A stretch of DNA of 64,000 nucleotides from Glandiceps talaboti (taxonomy: Eukaryota; Hemichordata; Enteropneusta; Spengelidae): positions 17,073,806 to 17,137,805 of the forward strand of contig NC_135567.1 of NCBI RefSeq assembly GCF_964340395.1, read 5' to 3'. The number at the start of each line of letters is the position of its first letter. Within the stretch, counting starts at the first letter, position 1. This document shows, in pieces, positions 1-10,735 of the stretch. Made by a program: the position numbers and the translations under genes. The notes below the pieces were generated by a model. The model saw only the letters and a program-made list of their open reading frames with translations. It did no database searches and had not been told where the DNA came from.

Positions 1-96
1 ACCAAAAATTAATGCAAATACAAAAATTTGTATCACCTAATTTTGGCGGCAAAAAATACCGACAAATGTAGTACTTATAGAATCAAAATTTCTTAC

Positions 97-643
97 CTGT
101 ACTAAGCTCTTCTTTCCTTTTAGAGCTGAATTCAAATAACTCAATACACCTGATAAACAACTTGTATCTTGTTTTGACTTTGTTGCCTTGCCAACCAAAT
201 ATGGCAGTAAAACAGGCTGTGGTCACAAGTACAAAACAGATATGTATGAATTAATACCAGACTTAGTGCAATGGTCACATGATTAGTTGGTGGTGTGCAA
301 ATCTAATATTAGTTCCTGTTTGAGTTTTACAATCTATGATCTATTATGCAATGTGCTTCACTCATTTACATCTTTTGTATATTATGTCATTTCTAAACTA
401 AATACTGTACGCCTAGACCACCAAATTGTTTGGTGTCTGAGCTGTAAGGTATGTCCCGAGTTCCCAACCATCATTACTTTAATCAGCATCTATTCTCTTA
501 TACACAGACACAGACAGACACAGACACAGACACAGACACAGACACAGACAGACAGACAGACAGACACAGACAGACACAGACAGACAGGAAATAGCTTAAA
601 GCTATTCTGTGCCTGTCCCCTCACACACACACTCGTGTGCGTG

Positions 644-694
<51 letters not shown>

Positions 695-2788
695 CCACAA
701 TATACATACAAACACACTTAGATATATACACACACGTTATACATGTATGCACAAAGACAGATAGATTGGCAAAACCACACACATACACACATGCTCGAAA
801 CATGCATATAAAAGCTAAACATATACTCTTGCACCAACACAGATACACACACACACACACATACACATACACACACACACACACATACACACACACATAC
901 ACACATATATATACACACACATACACATAAAAAGTACATACTCATGCATCGACTATGTTTACACTATGTTACACACACTCCAAACATGCATATAAAACAT
1001 ACATACTCATCCAGAGACATAAACACAGATACACATGCACATAAAAAATACATACTCATGCATCAACAGTCACACATGCAGTTTTATAGTATACACACAA
1101 CTTAGCATCAACACACACACATACATACACACACACATACACATACACATACACACACATACACATATACACACATACACAGTCATACACATACACATAC
1201 ACATAAAAAATCTCATGCATCGACTATGTTTACACATAGACCCTCCACCTTGGTGAAGGGTCTATGGTTTACACTATGTTTTAATACTTCTGATGCTGTT
1301 GCTTCTGTTACCTGTAGTTGTGAAGACTCCCATTCTAACCATTCATCTACCTTGATGTCATTAATGTCTTTATCTCCCTTACTTAGTATATACCTACAAA
1401 GAAATTGATAACAAAATTATTGACAACAATTACCAGCAATTTCTGAAATCTGTTCACTTATCATATTTACAGCTATTTCTCTGAATTCTGATTTGACCAA
1501 TAATTCATGTTTATAGATTTGGTTTCAGATTCAGAATCAGATTCATATTAGAGGACAATGAATATGAGACTACTCATCCTGATATTCCATGAGAGTATCG
1601 AGGCTGAATATGAAACTGAATCTGATTCTGAGACCAACTTTATGTACATCATGTATAGTTCATGTTTTGTTCATAATCAATTTACTCTGTAGCTCTGCCA
1701 CACATGTATTTCACATCTCAATTCTTAATCTGAGGTCATAAGATGAAATGCGATAATAATTTGTTCAAAATCAACTTTTTTTTCAGCTCTGACAGAAAAC
1801 TTTTTCACACCCATATCTTAATCCTAATATGAAATATAAATGCTATGATTCACTTCGAGATAATTCACTGCTGGATTCCACCATGCGGGGGCGCTGTTTA
1901 TTAGTCAGAAGTCTTACCTTGTAATACCATTTGATGAGAATAACAGTTCTCCTTCATCTAATTCCAATACTGGTAATTTATTCTTTGTCAAGAATGGTAC
2001 GACACGATCTGAAATATGAAAAAATTACATTAAATCAAATGTGATTAAAAGTATCAGTGTTTTTACTCCTCGATTTATTTAGGACTTAGATTTTCACAAT
2101 CTGATTAAAATCTGATGTAGTGAACTCGGTGTTATTTCTTTATTTACCTCTATTTCAAATCGTTTGTTTTCGTTTGTTTTTGATTTTGTTGTTCTGGGAG
2201 TGATTGCCTTCTTCCCACCCAGAACAACAAAATCGAAAACACATGACGATAAACGGACGACATAGCGGTAACTATAGCTATAGAGTCATATTCAACAGAT
2301 TTTAATTAGATTATCAGATTGGGGTGAGGTGAGATTCTTGGGCTAATAAACTTGGAATGAGATTCACTGTAGGTTTTAACCTTGATAGAAAAACATTATT
2401 TCAATCCTATTTTGCCCAACTTTTTTGTGTTTTTGTGGTTGTGTTTTGATGTTTTTGTTGTGTTTTGTTGTTGTTTTTGTGTACAAACAAATATTCCCTT
2501 GATGGGTCATCAATGTTTGATAGAAAACAATTATTATATGTCACGTATATTGGACCAATGGAGAAAGTGATGATGATGTAGTGGTCTGTATATTCCGGTA
2601 CTGACCAAAATCAACCTGGAACTCTTTTGACATGCAGAAGCAAAACGAACATTTCTGTGCATCAAAATCATTATTTTAATCTGAGAATTAGTGTGAAATA
2701 TATTATCATTTTTACAATATTCAAAAAATTCAATCCTGTTCATAAAACTATTCTCATGTACCCTTTTATGATTACGTTTCTCATTTAC

Positions 2789-2821
<33 letters not shown>

Positions 2822-3182
2822 TGTGTCTGTTAGACAAAATTTGCTGTTGGTTTTTCTATACCAGTTTCCTCATGATTCTTTTACCAATTTCATTTGACAT
2901 AAAAGTTATGTTGCATTTGAAATAAAATGTTTCTGGACATATACATATAATTGCACGAAAATTCCAACATAACTGCATTTTAGAAATCCGGAAATAAGAA
3001 TTCACCAATATATTCATTCGAAAGTGAAAGAACACGTAAAATATAGCATATAACATTTAAGTATATTGAGAGACCATACCGGTATGGGCGACTTCCTGTA
3101 AATCCAAAGGTACTCCGGCCAGATCGGCGGCTATAACAGCTTTCAACGTATGCTGATTTCCTCCATCGCAGTACAGTTTCAT
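97..3182 (-). CDS. MARS1: Cytosolic methionyl-tRNA synthetase, first four coding exons (5' part, runs off the left edge)
   Basis: Exons on the minus strand are 3080-3182 (start codon at 3182), 1918-2008, 1312-1393 and 97-216. Phases match (1, 2, 0, 0) and every border is GT-AG, giving 132 continuous residues. Exon 1 encodes a protein starting [10 protein letters not shown]; exon 2 contains [16 protein letters not shown], exon 3 contains [13 protein letters not shown], and exon 4 starts [10 protein letters not shown]. These follow the GST-like N-terminal domain of animal MARS1 (compare VVPFLTxxKVPVLxLD and NQWLEWExxxLQ in human). In vertebrates this domain docks the enzyme into the multi-tRNA-synthetase complex; the enzyme charges tRNA-Met in the cytosol. 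The catalytic Rossmann domain (HIGH and KMSKS motifs) must lie left of the window. It shares an intergenic promoter region with CRYL1. The identity is well supported by the spliced reading; the borders are my inference. Confidence 0.92.
503..1204. repeat. ACAG and AC microsatellites in MARS1 intron 3
   Basis: ACAG/ACACAG tetranucleotide runs occupy roughly 503-590, pure AC about 629-690, and interrupted AC/ATAC stretches 720-930 and 1100-1204. They lie between MARS1 exons 4 (97-216) and 3 (1312-1393). Open frames here on both strands are His/Thr or Cys/Val low-complexity products of the repeat and are not genes. Confidence 0.95.
2097..2321. mobile_element. Foldback MITE, CAATCTGATTAAAATC family, short copy
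   Basis: The left end reads CAATCTGATTAAAATCTGAT and the right end is its approximate reverse complement (CAGATTTTAATTAG...CAGATTG). The centre contains an inner palindrome around GTTCTGGG / CCCAGAAC. The same terminal sequence bounds the longer element at 52809-53280, so this is a dispersed family. It lies in MARS1 intron 1. Confidence 0.75.
2789..2822. repeat. GTT trinucleotide microsatellite in MARS1 intron 1
   Basis: Eleven or so uninterrupted GTT units. The same motif forms much larger arrays at 35473-35655 and 39541-39596. Confidence 0.95.
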
Positions 3183-3417
3183 CTTTGACTGTAATTGCGC
3201 CAATCGTCTACTCAAAGTAACAAACTGGACTAAAACGGAATGAATTATGGCGACGAATTGACAAGTATATTTTATGCGTGTGTTTCATCACCTTCTGTCG
3301 CAGCGTGTATGAACTCTGACCTAACCCACCTGACCCACCTAACAAACGTCTGAGGGCGCTGTTCAAGGTTATCTCAACTAGCTTAGCACATGACTTTGCA
3401 CTATACACTACAGCAAA
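3183..3417. promoter_or_regulatory. Divergent intergenic promoter region of MARS1 (-) and CRYL1 (+)
   Basis: The two start codons face away from each other with 235 bp between them, so both promoters and 5' UTRs must fit here unless upstream non-coding exons exist. A CCAAT motif in GCGCCAATCG lies at 3198-3207, close to the MARS1 start. No TATA box is evident. CRYL1 starts in the favourable context CAAAATGG. Confidence 0.65.
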
Positions 3418-6339
3418 ATGGCATCAAATACGCCCACCGGAGCAAAAAAAGGCAAAATTGGTATCGTCGGCAGTGGTCTAATCGGCCAAAGTTGGGCAAT
3501 GCTGTTTGCCAGTGCTGGCTATAATGTATATCTATTTGACATCGACCCTTCACTCGTTGAAAAGGCAGTGGATTCCATCAAAACATCACTTGAAAGTTTG
3601 GAGAAGGAAGGTCTACTGAAGGGCAACCTCTCAGCTCAGGAACAAATCGGATTGATCAAAGGCGTGAATGACTTGGCTTCAGCTGTTAAAGGTGCCAGAC
3701 ATGTGCAAGAATGTGTCCCTGAAAGCTTAGAACTGAAGAAGAAAGTGTTCGGTCAGCTGGACGAGGTAGCAGACGACAAGACGGTATTATCATCTTCAAC
3801 ATCTACTATAATGCCCTCTACATTCACTGAGAAACTAAGCCACCGTCAGAATTGTATAGTATCTCACCCGGTAAATATATTTAAAGTATTTGTTTGTAGT
3901 TTTAATAAAACAATGTTATTGTAAATCAGAATATTATTCAGTTATTTTTATATTTTCATTCATTCGTTTCATTATTTTTAACCTCGCCATATTTTTAGCA
4001 CAACTGAACTGGGGTTCAGTAGTGCTATAGGGATCGCCCGGCGTCTGTCTGTCTGTCTGTGTGTCTGTGTGTGTGTGTAAACAACTTAAAGTCAAAAACC
4101 GCTGAAGCAATTGCCGTGATATTTGGTGGGTCCATTACCTTGGGTGTCTAGTTGGGAAATTGTTCAAATCAAAATGATTGCATCAGAAATGTGCATTTTA
4201 CATTTCAAAATGTGATTTGCTGTATTACAAAATGCTTTGACTTCAGCCTGGAAATGAAAGATTCTTGTTTTATTGATGCAATGAAATCATTAAATCTTTT
4301 ATGGGCTACTTAACACATCAGTGTGAATGGCATCAAGATTAACATCTGTTTAAGGTTGCTTGGCAACCTAGGCCTGTTTTTAGCACAGCTGAATTAAATC
4401 TTAGACACTATGATTAAAACAGGTTCATATAAATGCACAATCCTTAGGCATTCAAAAAAAAACAGTTTGTACAAAGAATAAGAAGTCACCTTTTATGGGG
4501 AAAGAAAAATAGTCATATCAAGACCTCAATACATACTGTGTTTGGCATTATATCTCTATTGTCTATGGTTAAATTTCTTGCAATGCATGTACCGATTGCC
4601 ATGATATTTGATGGGTGTATTACCTTGGATGTCTAGTTGGGAAATTGTTCAAATCAAAATGATCTTACTACCGGTGTGTGATTTGGGGCGAAATTTTTTT
4701 GTTTTCAATTTTGTAAATGTAGAACAGTGGACTGACTGAAAAAAAGATATATTTTATTGCTGTTTCGTGATTCTTTCCATGACAAATTCAACAAGTAGCA
4801 TAAGAAATATTACAAAAAAGCTATAAAAAAAAGAGAGTGTTTTAAAAGTTTGTTATCGTACGTAAAATATCAACAAATATTTTACACATATTTTAATGTT
4901 TTGCAATTTTCTTAGTCCAGGGGTGAACAAATCATTTTGTGAACTGGTGGTCCCCAAACCAGTACCTTAAAAAATCCAGTGGTCCTGCTGAAAGAATTAG
5001 TGGTCCCAGGTCCCGCTAATGTGAAACATTAAATCTTACCTATGAATTTGTATATTCAGACGACTTTTTAACATAGTTATTAACAGTAAGGTACTGGGCT
5101 GACAGACCAGATAAGGTAAAATTTGTGTGGTCCACCCAAAAAAATCGCTAGTCCCGGACCCAGGACCAGTGGATTTGTTCACCCCTGTAGTCATAAACAA
5201 GTATTTAGTATATGTTTTTTCTTATTTGTTTTTCTTTTCAATTTTAAGAACAGAAAAGAGCTGTTTCAGGAATTATAAATCCAAACTAATATTTGTCACC
5301 CATATGACCACTTTAAGTTACTTATCAGCAATGATTGTATTTTTTATTTTGCTTGCAATATAATTTTATCTTTTCTTCACTTTGTTTTGTGTTTCTTGGC
5401 ATATTTCCCTTCACATTTTATTTTCTGTTTAATTGACTTGCCAAAATAAATCATCAGAAAAGTGGTAGTTGTTACAGCTAACAGTTACTGTAATAGGGAA
5501 CTTGCAAACCCGCAATGTTGAATGTTGCATCATGGGAAAGGTGATAATATAGTTATTACAGCTAACGGTTACTGTAATAGGGAACTTGCAAACCCGCCAT
5601 GTTGAATGTTGCATCATGGGAAATGTGATAATATAGTTATTACAGCTAACGGTTACTATTAGAAACATGGATTTGGTCGGTTATATCATCCATGTGGCCA
5701 CGTTAACAGGGTATTAGACAGTATCTACTGGTCAATGAGATGTGCTTATGACTAACATTTCTAATGAATAGGCTCATTAATATTCATAAAATTTGTACCT
5801 TTTCACAGGTCAACCCTCCCTACTATGTACCATGTGTAGAAGTAGTTCCTACACCGTGGACAGACAAGACTGTGGTTATCAACACTAAAGAGTTACTACT
5901 AGAGATAGGTATGAAACCGATCACCATGACGAAAGAGAAACCTGGGTTCATTCTCAACCGAATCCAGTATGCTATTCACAACGAATGTTTCAGACTCGTT
6001 GAAGAGGGCATCGTATCAGCCGAAGATATCGACATCAGCATGAAGTGGGGACTCGGTATGCGATATGCGTTTATCGGGCCGTTTGAAACAATGCATCTCA
6101 ATGCTGATGGGTTGAAAGATTACTTTATAAAATACGCCCACTGTCACCGAGATGTGACGAAAGATTTCGGACCAATCCCAAGTTACACTGGGCCAATTCT
6201 AGATGACCTCGAAACAGAGATGAAACATACTACGCCATTGGAGTCCCTCGGTGCCAGACGACAATGGAGAGATCAACGACTTATTGCACTGGCGAAATTA
6301 AAGCAAGACATTGATGCGAAAACAGAGGCTGAAAAATAA
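3418..6339 (+). CDS. CRYL1: Lambda-crystallin homolog / L-gulonate 3-dehydrogenase, complete, two exons
   Basis: Exon 1 is 3418-3870 (151 codons; donor GTAAAT) and exon 2 is 5809-6339 (acceptor TTTCACAG, stop TAA), phase 0, for 327 residues against 319 in human. The enzyme oxidises L-gulonate with NAD+ in the glucuronate-xylulose pathway and belongs to the 3-hydroxyacyl-CoA dehydrogenase fold. The Rossmann motif GSGLIG is at residues 18-23 with the NAD-selecting Asp at 41. [10 protein letters not shown] and the catalytic-histidine motif HPVNPPYY (His150) straddle the exon junction. The C-terminal domain carries [36 protein letters not shown] and a terminal [10 protein letters not shown]. All family hallmarks are intact. 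Human CRYL1 has many more introns, so two exons points to intron loss. The single intron is loaded with MITEs. Confidence 0.97.
4006..4375. repeat. Dispersed repeat starting TTTTAGCACAACTGAA in the CRYL1 intron
   Basis: A TTTTAGCACAACTGAACTGG head is followed by GTTCAGTAGTGCTATAGGGA, a CTGT/GTGT microsatellite (about 4043-4078) and an AT-rich tail. The head motif AGCACAACTNAATTCAGGTT with AGTAATGCTGTGG recurs as a tandem array at 60890-61370. A second stretch, TTGGATGTCTAGTTGGGAAA (about 4624-4660), repeats the tail from 4140-4180. Confidence 0.6.
4722..5316. mobile_element. Foldback element of the AAAGTGGCCATATGG family, interrupted by a MITE
   Basis: The right end (ATTTGTCACCCATATGACCA then CTTTAAG) matches the ends of the well-preserved copy at 61731-62075 and the copy at 27662-28031. 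The left end is degenerate and its limit uncertain. A CAGGGGTG MITE (4918-5187) sits inside it. Confidence 0.5.
4918..5187. mobile_element. MITE with CAGGGGTGAACAAATC terminal inverted repeats
   Basis: It begins CAGGGGTGAACAAATC and ends GATTTGTTCACCCCTG, perfect 16-bp inverted repeats. Both flanks read TAGTC (4913-4917 and 5188-5192), a 5-bp target-site duplication. The second copy at 17895-18058 is flanked by AAAAT on both sides. No coding capacity. The CAGGGG terminus is hAT-like, and 5-bp duplications are known for a hAT subgroup; that assignment is inference. Confidence 0.85.
5480..5665. repeat. Tandem partial copies of a GGGAACTTGCAA MITE end in the CRYL1 intron
   Basis: Two full units and a third partial of about 84 bp repeat the left end of the MITE (TAGGGAACTTGCAAACCCGC, then TGTTGAATGTTGCATCATGG) followed by a stretch with GTTACTGTAA. 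The full-length element lies just after the CRYL1 stop at 6352-6594. This looks like tandem amplification of one transposon end. Confidence 0.7.
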
Positions 6340-6351
6340 TTTTTCACAATA

Positions 6352-6594
6352 GGGAACTTGCAAATCCGCCATGTTGAATGTTGCATCATGGGAAATGTAT
6401 AATAAATACTAATCAATTGGTATTGTAAACAATATAGTTACATTGTTTGCAACCACAAATGATCAGTTCATAGTTACCCTGACCATTGTGGGAGGTTTAT
6501 TTTATCGGTAGCCCCAGATTAGGTATTACGATAACCACTGATAATCCCATAGTCCTTTGCGTCTGAGCATGCTCAGTCTGGATTGCAAGTTCCC
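6352..6594. mobile_element. Full-length MITE with GGGAACTTGCAA inverted repeats, 12 bp after the CRYL1 stop
   Basis: It starts GGGAACTTGCAAATCCGCCA and ends GGATTGCAAGTTCCC. The 5' flank is TA, consistent with a TA target duplication. It contains AATAAA at 6401-6406, 62 bp past the CRYL1 stop codon, which may serve as that gene's polyadenylation signal. Other copies are at 26370-26613 and, inverted, at 51260-51488. Confidence 0.85.
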
Positions 6595-6874
6595 CATTTT
6601 ATGTCTTTTCTCAGTGATAATAGTTTGTGAAAAGGCTGAATACTAGTCAAATACAAAGTCAACTTGTACCTCAGTCCTGGTGTTATTTTTCTGGAGATAA
6701 AGCAATATTTTTTATCTTTTTAGTCTTGGCATTCCTATATCGGACTAGTCTATTTTCTATACGATACAAGGTGCTATTACTAAGATCATCTCCATTCATT
6801 ATGTCATGTCATGTCAAAGTTGAACATTTTACCCTTAATCTGGCTAAAACCCATGCTGGGTGACGGGTAAATGG

Positions 6875-7130
6875 CGCATGTCAGTAGTAATCCGTCACAA
6901 ATTGACAGGCAGTTGTAATTGCTTTTCTTCTTTCAGACAATTGCTCATTAATATTCAATTAATACAGCTGTACTAAACTAAAATCACATGGGGACGCGAT
7001 AACGTCATCACGTTTAAATGAAGGCTGTTGGGTGTAGCACAGATTTCTGTGCCTTAGTAACGACTTCGACTAGACATAGTGAGTGGAGATGATCATAGTA
7101 TTCATTTCATACAGGAACTAGACTAAGGTT
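6875..7130. mobile_element. Partial copy of the AGTCTAGTTCC foldback element
   Basis: CATGTCAGTAGTAATCCGTC, ACAAATTGACAGG and GGAACTAGACTAAGG match, in inverse orientation, segments of the element at 48681-49067. The start is degraded. It is the main content of the CRYL1-ZNF intergenic region before the 7646 array. Confidence 0.55.
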
Positions 7131-7645
7131 TGACATGATTTGGCCATATTAGGAAGGGCTCATTAATATTCATTAAGCATGTCATTGTATATGCTAATAG
7201 TATTATAATGAGCAATACCATATATAGCATTTTCATTCACTGATATTGGATGTGATTGGGCATATGGTAATGAGATACTTGGGATCATGAGATAAATCTC
7301 ACAATGAAAGAAGGGAAAAATACCAATTTGACAGATTTAAGAAAATAAAGAGTACATATATTGTAACAAACGATTTGTTTTCCAATAAAAACAAGATCTG
7401 CAAATAAAACTGTGCACATTCCCTTATTCATTTCTGTAAAAAGTTTTTTTCTTGTTTGTTTGTTTGTTTGTAATAGCTTATATCATCTTTTAATTTTATG
7501 GTATTGCCCAACTTGCCACATCAGCAAAGATACATTTACAAATGTATGTCTTCCTAATCCTAAGGTGCATGATGGGTAAGTAGCGCTGACTGCCAGTGCA
7601 TGGTGCATGTGGTACCGCACTCTTATGCATTGGGAAAAAAAATGT

Positions 7646-8130
7646 GGTATAACTGCTGATATCAGACCATGGATGAATGGAACCAGATACAACTGCTGAA
7701 ATCAGACCTTGGATGCATGGAACCTGATACAACTGCTGACATCAGACCATGGATGCATGGAACCTGATACAACTGCTGACATTAGACCTTGGATGAATGG
7801 AACCAGATACAACTGTTGACATCAGACCATGGAAGAATAGAACCAGATACAACTGTTGACATCAGACCATGGATGAATGGAACCAGATACAACTGTTGAC
7901 ATCAGACCATGGATGAATGGAACCTGAGACAACTACTGACATCAGACCATGGAAGAATGGAACCTGATACAACTGCTGACATCAAACCATGGATGAATGG
8001 ACCCTGATACAACTACTGACATCAGACCATGGATCAAAAGAACCTGATACAACTGCTGATATCAGACCATGGAAGAATGGAACCTGATACAACTGCTGAC
8101 ATTAGACCATGGAAGAATGGAACATGTAAA
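7646..8130. repeat. Minisatellite, 40-bp unit, about 12 copies
   Basis: Units of the type GATACAACTGCTGACATCAG followed by ACCATGGATGAATGGAACCT are repeated with few substitutions. The unit is recognisable as the outermost terminal repeat of the foldback element at 37405-37808 (there ATACAACTGCACACACCAGACCATGGAG), and the array is followed directly by that element's interior (8130-8330). It therefore appears to be a transposon end expanded in tandem. Confidence 0.9.
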
Positions 8131-8330
8131 AAGTAAACAAATGACTTGGATCAATAACACTTGGCTGGGCAGAGACTTGTATTACATTTCATGGTTTGAT
8201 AACAGTTATATGGCCTCTTTATGTGTACATGAACTGCCAGGAGAACTGGAAATTTGTTTGTGAACATAAAACTATGTACAGTAGCCATACAACTGTTCTT
8301 ATCAAATGATATCAAATAACACTCCATAAT
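8130..8330. mobile_element. Interior of a foldback element (TTTGATAAGAACAGTT family), copy 1
   Basis: AGACTTGTATTACATTTCAT followed by GGTTTGATAACAGTTAT, then CTTTATGTGTACATGAACTG, ends near ACTGTTCTTATCAAATGAT. The same order occurs at 33597-33865 and 37405-37808, where both halves are inverted repeats. Confidence 0.7.
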
Positions 8331-9019
8331 AATAACCTTTTGTATCATGGCAAAGCTTTCAAATTACTGAGCCCCCCCCCCCCTTATTTATTTTATTCTA
8401 CTTACTGAAACATGCTAAATCATTGCTTGTTATTGGCTGAACTCAAACCTGATACTTAGATATATTAAATGATTAAATGACATATTTTTTGATAGGTACC
8501 AACAAATCCGAGGAAATCCCTAATATGATATGAATTATGCATGTCTTAGCGTGTTCGTAAGAAATGCAACGTCACGCTAGCCATACATCATAGTAATGGT
8601 GGTTAGATAATGCGACAATACTACAGACACAGACAATACAATTTACCAATCAAAATTTCTATTTATTTATTTATATCTAAAAGATTTATTTTTTTAACAA
8701 TTTATTTTAATCAATATTTGTTCTCATTTATTTATTTCTCTAGATCTATAATATATATTTTTTTTAAAAACTAAATATAACATCAAATAGAACAAGTTGT
8801 ATAAAATTCTCAAATTTACTGCAAAAGTGGACACAGCCATTACATTACAGTACATGTGATCCTGTAAGGATAAAGATCTGTAAACGTTGAGAGGACTGGA
8901 AAAAGAATAAAGATATTGTTCAATGTAAGTTTGTGGTCCTTTCCAAAATATGTGATCTTCAATTTTAAACTGATGTATCACTGTGGCAGCAGTTGTTTTA
9001 CATATTTTGAAAGTCTTTT

Positions 9020-9745
9020 GAAAGATTCCTACTGATTGGTTGAAAAGCTATCCTTTTGAATGGCTTACTCTGATTGGTTGAAAGGCTTGCCTTTTTGAAA
9101 GGCTTACTCTGATTGGTTGAAAAGCAACCATTTTGAAAGACTTTCTTTGATTGAAAACCAAGCCCTTGAAAGTTTCACAGTGATTGGTTGAAAAACAAGC
9201 TTTACATTGATTGATTGAAAAGCAAACCACTGAAAGGTTCTCTCTGATTAAAGGAAAAGACCAGTCAGTTTTATCTCTACCTTTGTTTAGTATACTTGTT
9301 TTGATTTGCTGCTGTGAAGACAGAGTGAGTGTGGTAACTACAATGTTCCCCTAAACCCTTGTAATTATGTCATATTTTCCTGCAAGGTTCCCCCAAACCC
9401 ATGCAGGAAATCCCAAAATGACTGAACACGTGTATATGTATTAGAGGTTTTTTACAAGATTTAAAAGTTGTGTAACATGTAAGTTACCAAAGTTTTATGT
9501 TATCACCTAAATAGCAGTAATCAATACAAGTGTACCAAAGGCAGAAATAAGGCTGACTGGACTTTTAAAAACCAAGCCTTTAGAAAGGTTCACTCTAATT
9601 GGTTGAAAAAATAAACCTTTTGTAAGGCTTGCTCTGATTGTTTAAAAAATACAAAAAATAAAAAGCAAACTGATTGGTTGAAAAAATAAACCTTTTTAAG
9701 GCTTGCTCTGATTGGTTAAAAAATTCAAAAAATAAAAAGCAAACT
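9020..9745. repeat. Degenerate tandem repeats carrying TGATTGGTTGAAA, downstream of ZNF copy 1
   Basis: About 40-bp units with CTCTGATTGGTTGAAAGGCT occur at 9020-9245 and resume at 9560-9745. Each good unit holds ATTGG, the inverse of a CCAAT box. A second, independent-looking array (CAGCCAATCAAAACACTCC, 16980-17330) lies in the equivalent position downstream of the other zinc-finger gene, in opposite orientation. Confidence 0.75.
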
Positions 9746-9911
9746 GGAGTTAATCAATTTAATCTCTATGGCTACCATTATTTTACCAAAATCTTCTAAA
9801 TCAATAAAAATTAAATTTATATATAGCACCAATATGGAACAATAATCATTATTTTGAAATATTAAAAATATAACATGTTACATGTTAATCCTCAACATTT
9901 TCTTCCTTCAG

Positions 9912-10231
9912 CCAAGGAAAATATGAGTGACCTAAAGGGCCTTTGTCACTACTCATCCAAGGAAAATATGAGTGACCTAAAGGGCCTTTGTCACTACTCG
10001 TCCAAGGAAAATATGAGTGACCTAAAGGGCCTTTGTCACTACTCGTCCAAGGAAAATATGAGTGACCTAAAGGGCCTTTGTCACTACTCGTCCAAGGAAA
10101 ATATGAGTGACCTAAAGGGCCTTTGTCACTACTCGTCCAAGGAAAATATGAGTGACCTAAAGGGCCTTTGTCACTACTCGTCCAAGGAAAATATGACTCG
10201 AGTGACCTAAAGGGCCTATGTCACTACTCGT
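9912..10231. repeat. Minisatellite, 45-bp unit, about 7 copies
   Basis: Near-identical units run from CCAAGGAAAATATGAGTGAC through CTAAAGGGCCTTTGTCACTA to CTCGT. As 45 is divisible by 3, one frame stays open, but the peptide is only the repeat translated. The unit matches part of a foldback element seen at 25425-25530, 34800-34910 and 35745-35895 (CTTCATTTGGCCAAGGAAAA, GTGACCTAAAG, TTTGTCACTACTAG), so this array looks transposon-derived. Confidence 0.9.
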
Positions 10232-10735
10232 CTGGCTATATGACATTCATATTCATATCCATATTCATATTCATATTCATGTACATGGCTGTATGACATT
10301 CATATTCATGTACAGGACTGTATGACATTCATATTCATGTACCAGGGCTATATAACATTCATATTCATGTTCAGGGCTGTATGACATTAATATTCATGTA
10401 CAGAACTGTATGACATTCACATTCATGTTCAGGGCTATATAACATTCATATTCATGTTCAGGGCTGTATTTCATTCATATTCATGTTCAGGACTGTATGA
10501 CATTCACATTCATGTTCAGGGCTATATAACATTCATATTCGTGTTCAGGGCTGTATGACATTCATATTCATCTACAGGGCTGTGTAACATTCACATTCAT
10601 GTTCACAGCTACATGACGTCATATTCAAGTTCAGATGACATTTATATCCATGTTTTGGGCCAAAATGATATTCATATTTATGTTAAGAGCTGTACAACAT
10701 TGTCTGTGACAATCATATTCATGTTTAGGGCTGTT
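10232..10735. repeat. Minisatellite, about 36-38-bp unit, reaching into the ZNF copy 1 stop codon
   Basis: Units such as GGGCTGTATGACATTCATAT plus TCATGTTCA are repeated about 13 times with drift. The last unit, CATGTTTAGGGCTGTTTGAC, contains the TAA stop of the zinc-finger gene on the minus strand (10725-10727), so its last few codons and its stop are encoded by repeat sequence. Confidence 0.88.

Noticed and set aside
287-1256. Overlapping His/Thr and Cys/Val open frames near the left edge
   Set aside because: They are translations of ACAG/AC microsatellites inside MARS1 intron 3.
7646-8130. CRISPR-like regularly spaced repeats
   Set aside because: The units abut with no unique spacers, the DNA is eukaryotic, and the unit is a transposon terminus. 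The same applies to the other arrays.
9875-10210. Repetitive SDLKGLCHY-type open frame
   Set aside because: 45-bp minisatellite derived from a MITE; no acceptor, donor or non-repeat coding sequence.
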